From NCBI RefSeq assembly GCF_034541975.1, contig NZ_JAVYJM010000001.1: a stretch of 64,000 nucleotides of DNA. The stretch is one strand, 5' to 3'. This DNA is from Dermacoccus abyssi (GTDB lineage: Bacteria; Actinomycetota; Actinomycetes; Actinomycetales; Dermatophilaceae). The number at the start of each line of letters is the position of its first letter. Position 1 is the first letter of the stretch. This document shows, piece after piece, positions 60,622 to 64,000 of this stretch. Made by a program: the position numbers and the translations under genes. The notes beneath the pieces were generated by a model, which saw only the letters and a program-made list of their open reading frames with translations, was not told where the DNA came from and ran no database searches.

Positions 60622-62196
60622 ATGAGCCTTTTGCGTACCAAGTCGATCGAGGCTTCGATCGCTGACTCGGAGGCATCCGAGTTCCAGCTGAAGAAGAATC
60701 TCTCGGCTCTCGACCTCACCGTTTTCGGTATCGGCGTCATCATCGGCGCCGGTATTTTCACGGTGACCGGCAGCGCCGCCGCCACGATGGCCGGCCCTGC
60801 CATCGTCCTGTCGTTCCTGCTCGGCGCCGCCTGCTGTGGCCTCGCCGCGCTGTGCTACGCCGAGCTCTCCTCGACCGTGCCTGTCTCGGGTTCGGCCTAC
60901 ACGTTCTCGTACGCGACGATGGGTGAACTCATCGCCTGGATCGTCGGCTGGGATCTGCTCCTCGAGCTGATCCTCGCCGCCGGCGTCGTCGCTCAGGGCT
61001 GGAGCGCGTACTTCAACATCCTGTTCGGCGAGTGGGGCCTCAAGCTGCCCGAGAAGCTGCAGGGAGGAACCGGCTGGTTCGACCACTTCGACCTCGCCGC
61101 CTTCGGTCTCGTCGCCGCGCTGACCTGCCTCATCGCCGTCGGCATCAAGGAGTCGCTGCGCATCAACTTCGCGCTCGTGGCTGTCAAGGTCTTCATCGTG
61201 CTGTTCATCATCGTGATGGGTATTCAGTACATCGACTCGAAGAACTACACCCCTTTCATCCCGCCGGCTCAGCCGCTCGAGGGTGAGTCGCAGACGATGC
61301 ACCGCCCGCTGTGGGAGATTCTCACGGGCATGGAGCCGCAGGCCTTCGGCGTCATGGGCGTCATCTCAGGTGCTGCCCTCGTATTCTTCGCCTACATCGG
61401 CTTCGACGTCGTCGCGACGACGGCCGAGGAGACCCGCAACCCGAAGCGCGACCTGCCGATCGGCATCATCGGCTCCCTCGTCGTCTGCACCATCCTTTAC
61501 GTATCCGTCTGCCTCGTCATCACCGGCATGGTGAAGTACGACAAGATCGACCCGAAGGGAGCGCTCGCTGCAGCCTTCCGAGACGCGGGGCACCCCGGTT
61601 ATGCGCAGATCATCTCCGCAGGTGCTGTGGCTGGTCTGGCCACCGTCGTCATGACCCTCATGATCGGCGCCACCCGCGTCATGTACGCGATGTCGCGTGA
61701 CGGCCTCCTGCCGCGCGGCATGGCCAAGACGAACCCCAAGACGGGTACGCCGGTGCCGATGACGCTCGTCATGGGCTTCCTCATCGCGGTGGCTGCGGCC
61801 ACCATCCCGATCGGCGAGTTCGAAGAGATGGTGAACATCGGTACCCTCTCGGCGTTCTTCCTCGTCTCGCTGGCCGTGCCGATCATGCGCAAGGCCCGCC
61901 CCGACCTCGAGCGCCCGTTCAAGGTGCCGGGCAGCCCGGTTCTGCCGTGGCTGTCGGCGGCGATCTGCCTCTACCTCATGCTCAACCTGCCGGTGGAGAC
62001 GTGGCTGCGATTCGCCGTCTGGCTCCTCATCGGCTTCATCATTTACTTCACCTACGGTCAGCGCCACTCGCGCGTCGGTCGCAACCCGCAGTTGCAGGGC
62101 GGCGTCGGTGACGGCGTGTACGCCACCGACCTCGACTCCTCGGTGGGCGAAGGATTCACGAAGGACGAGCGCTACTCGTCCGACGAGCGCCACTGA
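60622..62196 (+). CDS. cationic amino acid transporter-type APC permease
   Basis: 524 residues with 12 helices. Helix 1 LTVFGIGVIIGAGIFTVTG and FFAYIGFDVVATTAEETRNPKRDLP are signature CAT/APC2 segments. GGAAGG before the ATG. Likely imports basic amino acids or related compounds; it is the second APC permease of the window and not a close paralogue of the first. Confidence 0.92.
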   Translation: MSLLRTKSIEASIADSEASEFQLKKNLSALDLTVFGIGVIIGAGIFTVTGSAAATMAGPAIVLSFLLGAACCGLAALCYAELSSTVPVSGSAYTFSYATMGELIAWIVGWDLLLELILAAGVVAQGWSAYFNILFGEWGLKLPEKLQGGTGWFDHFDLAAFGLVAALTCLIAVGIKESLRINFALVAVKVFIVLFIIVMGIQYIDSKNYTPFIPPAQPLEGESQTMHRPLWEILTGMEPQAFGVMGVISGAALVFFAYIGFDVVATTAEETRNPKRDLPIGIIGSLVVCTILYVSVCLVITGMVKYDKIDPKGALAAAFRDAGHPGYAQIISAGAVAGLATVVMTLMIGATRVMYAMSRDGLLPRGMAKTNPKTGTPVPMTLVMGFLIAVAAATIPIGEFEEMVNIGTLSAFFLVSLAVPIMRKARPDLERPFKVPGSPVLPWLSAAICLYLMLNLPVETWLRFAVWLLIGFIIYFTYGQRHSRVGRNPQLQGGVGDGVYATDLDSSVGEGFTKDERYSSDERH

Positions 62197-62212
62197 CGCT
62201 CACCTTCGGGTC

Positions 62213-62255
62213 ACGAGGGCCTCGCTCCGGCAATCTGCTGGGGCGGGGCCTTCGT
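62213..62255 (+). terminator. hairpin after the APC permease
   Basis: ACGAGGGCCTCGC (62213-62225) and GCGGGGCCTTCGT (62243-62255) pair over 13 bases with two G-T type mismatches, 17 bp past the stop. Confidence 0.6.
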
Positions 62256-62286
62256 CGTGCCCGGCTCGGACACCTGAACGGCCGCG

Positions 62287-62292
62287 TAAACT
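62287..62292 (+). promoter_or_regulatory. -10 box of def
   Basis: TAAACT, a near-consensus TANNNT box, about 60 bp before the def ATG; the 5' leader then carries AGAGG as ribosome site. Confidence 0.45.
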
Positions 62293-62351
62293 TGGCTGGT
62301 CGCCCCGAGCCCGGAGCGGCCACCCGCCCACGTCACACCAGAGGTTCGTTC

Positions 62352-62927
62352 ATGGCCATCCGCCCCATCACCATCGTCGGCCACAAGGCACTGCACTCCC
62401 CGACGAAGCGGGTCAAGGAGATCACGGACGACATCCGCACCCTCGTCGACGACATGTTCGAGACGATGGAGGCCGCGAACGGCGTCGGCCTCGCGGCGAA
62501 CCAGGTGGGCGTCAAGCAGCGCATCTTCGTCTACGACTGCCCCGACGACGACCTCGGCGAGAACCGCAAGGGCGTCGTCATCAACCCGAAGCTCGAGAAG
62601 GGCCGCGTGCCCGCCGGCGAGGCCGACGAGGAGAACGACAACGAGGGCTGCCTCTCGGTGCCGGGCGAGCACTTCCCGACGGCGCGCGCCGACTGGGCGA
62701 AGGTGACAGGTACCGACCTCGACGGCAATGAGGTCGTCCTCGAGGGCCACGGCTTCTTCGCCCGCATGCTCCAGCACGAGACCGACCACCTCGACGGCTA
62801 CCTCTACCTCGACCGCCTCACCCCGACGATGCGCCTCGAGTCGCGTGAGGCCGTCAAGGACCGCGGCTGGCAGTACGACGGCCTGACGAAGTGGGACCCG
62901 GCCACCACGAAGGCCGAGGACGTCTGA
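62352..62927 (+). CDS. def: peptide deformylase
   Basis: 191 residues. All three signature motifs: GVGLAANQVG, EGCLSVPG (metal Cys) and QHETDHLDG (metal His pair, catalytic Glu). Removes the N-formyl group from nascent proteins. ATG 62352 chosen over an upstream TTG for its ribosome site AGAGG. Confidence 0.95.
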   Translation: MAIRPITIVGHKALHSPTKRVKEITDDIRTLVDDMFETMEAANGVGLAANQVGVKQRIFVYDCPDDDLGENRKGVVINPKLEKGRVPAGEADEENDNEGCLSVPGEHFPTARADWAKVTGTDLDGNEVVLEGHGFFARMLQHETDHLDGYLYLDRLTPTMRLESREAVKDRGWQYDGLTKWDPATTKAEDV

Positions 62928-62979
62928 GCCTAGTCCGGCACTCGAACCCACCATCTTCGCGGGAGGCTAGCCTGGGGCC

Positions 62980-63855
62980 ATGAAGGCCGAGGCAGTCTCC
63001 ACACCGCACACGTACCACGGCGAGGGTGTCATCTGGCACAACGACTGGGGCAACGGGCACGCGGCCCTGCGCTACGTCGACATGCTTGCCGGCGACGTGC
63101 TCGAACTGCAGGACGACGGCGACGTGCGTCGCTTCCACGTCGGTGACGTCGCGGCAGCGCTGCGCCCCCGCCTCGGCGGCGGCGCGATCGTCGCCACGGA
63201 GCGCGGCTTCGCGCTCACACGCTCCGCCGACTTCGACGACATCGAGCGCATCGACGACCTGTGGCCCGCCGATCACGAGCCGCGCACCCGTTTCAACGAC
63301 GGCGGATGCTCCCCCGACGGTTCCTTCTACATGGGCTCCATGGCCTACGACCAGAGCGAAGGCGCCGCGTCGATGTGGCGCCTCGACCCCAACCACATGC
63401 CGTCGCACGTCTTCGGCGACGTGACGATCTCGAATGGCCTGTGCTGGTCGCCCGACGGCTCCCTCGCCTACTACAACGACACCCCGACCCGCACGATCCA
63501 GGTCTTCGACTGGAACCCCGAGGACGGCCTCGTGAACCCGCGCCCGTTCGTCCGGCTCGAGGACGGCATCGGCTACCCCGACGGTCTCACCGTCGATGCC
63601 GAGGGCGGCGTGTGGACGGCACTGTTCGGCGGGTCCGCGGTTCGCCGCTTCGACGCCGCCGGCGAGCTCTCCGAGATCGTCGAGGTCGGCCCGTCGCAGG
63701 TGACCTGCCCCGCCTTCGGGGGCATCAACCTCGACACCCTCTACATCACGACGTCACGCGAGAACCTGCCCGACGACGCGGAACCCGAGGCGGGCGCGCT
63801 CTTCGCCTGCACGCCCGGTGTCATCGGTCTGCCGACGCTCCCCTACGGCGGCTGA
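62980..63855 (+). CDS. SMP-30/gluconolactonase/LRE-like family protein
   Basis: 291 residues, six-bladed propeller. Divalent metal ligands appear in HGEGVIWH (Glu), FNDGGCSPDGSFYMGSM (Asn), ISNGLCWSPDG and DGIGYPDGLTVDAEGGVW (Asp). Likely a lactonase or sugar-lactone hydrolase. TAGCCT (62968-62973) lies 6 nt before the ATG (leaderless). Confidence 0.92.
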   Translation: MKAEAVSTPHTYHGEGVIWHNDWGNGHAALRYVDMLAGDVLELQDDGDVRRFHVGDVAAALRPRLGGGAIVATERGFALTRSADFDDIERIDDLWPADHEPRTRFNDGGCSPDGSFYMGSMAYDQSEGAASMWRLDPNHMPSHVFGDVTISNGLCWSPDGSLAYYNDTPTRTIQVFDWNPEDGLVNPRPFVRLEDGIGYPDGLTVDAEGGVWTALFGGSAVRRFDAAGELSEIVEVGPSQVTCPAFGGINLDTLYITTSRENLPDDAEPEAGALFACTPGVIGLPTLPYGG

Positions 63856-63952
63856 GCAGGCCGTCAGCCCCGGCAGGAGCCGATTCGCGTTTCGGCCTGC
63901 AGATGTGTAAAGTTCTATCTCGTTGCAACGCGCGATAAGCGCCTCGCAGCCC

Positions 63953-64000
63953 GCACCCGTAGCTCAACGGATAGAGCATCTGACTACGGATCAGAAGGTT
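63953..64000 (+). tRNA. tRNA-Arg(ACG), truncated by window end
   Basis: Starts GCACCCGTAGCTCAACGG: acceptor 5' strand, D-arm TAGCTCAACGGATAGAGCA, anticodon stem TCTGA/TCAGA with loop CTACGGA, anticodon ACG. The sequence ends in the variable loop, so the T-arm and 3' acceptor are outside. TadA encoded at 57134 modifies this anticodon. Confidence 0.92.

Overview
The window is a contiguous, very GC-rich chromosomal segment of an actinobacterium. The gene repertoire, codon use, a group III-type phosphofructokinase, and promoters that put a TANNNT box 6-7 nt before the start codon all fit Actinomycetota. The content is closest to what I would expect from Micrococcales (Dermacoccaceae/Dermatophilaceae-like), but that family placement is inference from gene content only. 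I see no phage, insertion sequence or CRISPR array. The left edge is intergenic and the right edge cuts a tRNA-Arg(ACG) gene.

Layout, left to right. 0-11.4 kb: a thioredoxin-fold DUF255 protein, an App1-like phosphatase, a GNAT protein, and a glycosyltransferase cluster ending in a scar where the first ~55 codons of a catalase gene abut the C-terminal part of a glycosyltransferase. Next come two large transporters (APC amino-acid permease, MHS-type MFS symporter) and a SAM methyltransferase. 11.4-16.6 kb: acyl-CoA ligase, then a run of nucleotide/DNA-damage functions (macrodomain, MazG-like, two O6-alkylguanine methyltransferases, an ECF sigma factor). 16.6-27.3 kb: DinB-like protein, Tat-exported PhoX phosphatase, paired CrcB fluoride channels, a two-component system, a secreted 5'-nucleotidase and a pirin. 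27.4-31.8 kb: SDR/YhhN pair, a small membrane protein with its XRE regulator under a double-dyad operator, and phosphofructokinase coupled to a CutA-like-domain protein.

31.9-37.2 kb holds a Pls/PosA-type single-module NRPS with a multi-membrane C-terminal region, translationally coupled to an M1 aminopeptidase; it is a candidate for making and trimming an isopeptide or homopoly-amino-acid product. 37.5-42.6 kb is a complete branched-chain amino-acid ABC operon (livK-H-M-G-F order). 42.8-50.5 kb carries a thioesterase, an aldehyde dehydrogenase, a glycerophosphodiesterase and a thiamine ABC system (thiB-thiP-thiQ) behind a recognisable TPP riboswitch.

50.6-57.6 kb has a DUF4235 protein, two 48-bp repeats, and a coupled operon of circularly permuted ATP-grasp ligase, S9 peptidase and M20 amidohydrolase. 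It is followed by a wHTH-DUF559 nuclease-fold gene bracketed by two near-identical ~60-bp palindromic elements. 57.1-64 kb contains tadA and upp (16 bp apart, divergent), an Rsm22-like methyltransferase, a bPH2-domain protein, a cationic amino-acid permease, peptide deformylase, an SMP-30-like protein and the tRNA.

Candidates most worth following: the palindrome-flanked DUF559 gene and the wider class of word-repeat palindromes; the ATP-grasp/S9/M20 operon; the NRPS-M1 peptidase pair; and the catalase/glycosyltransferase deletion scar.
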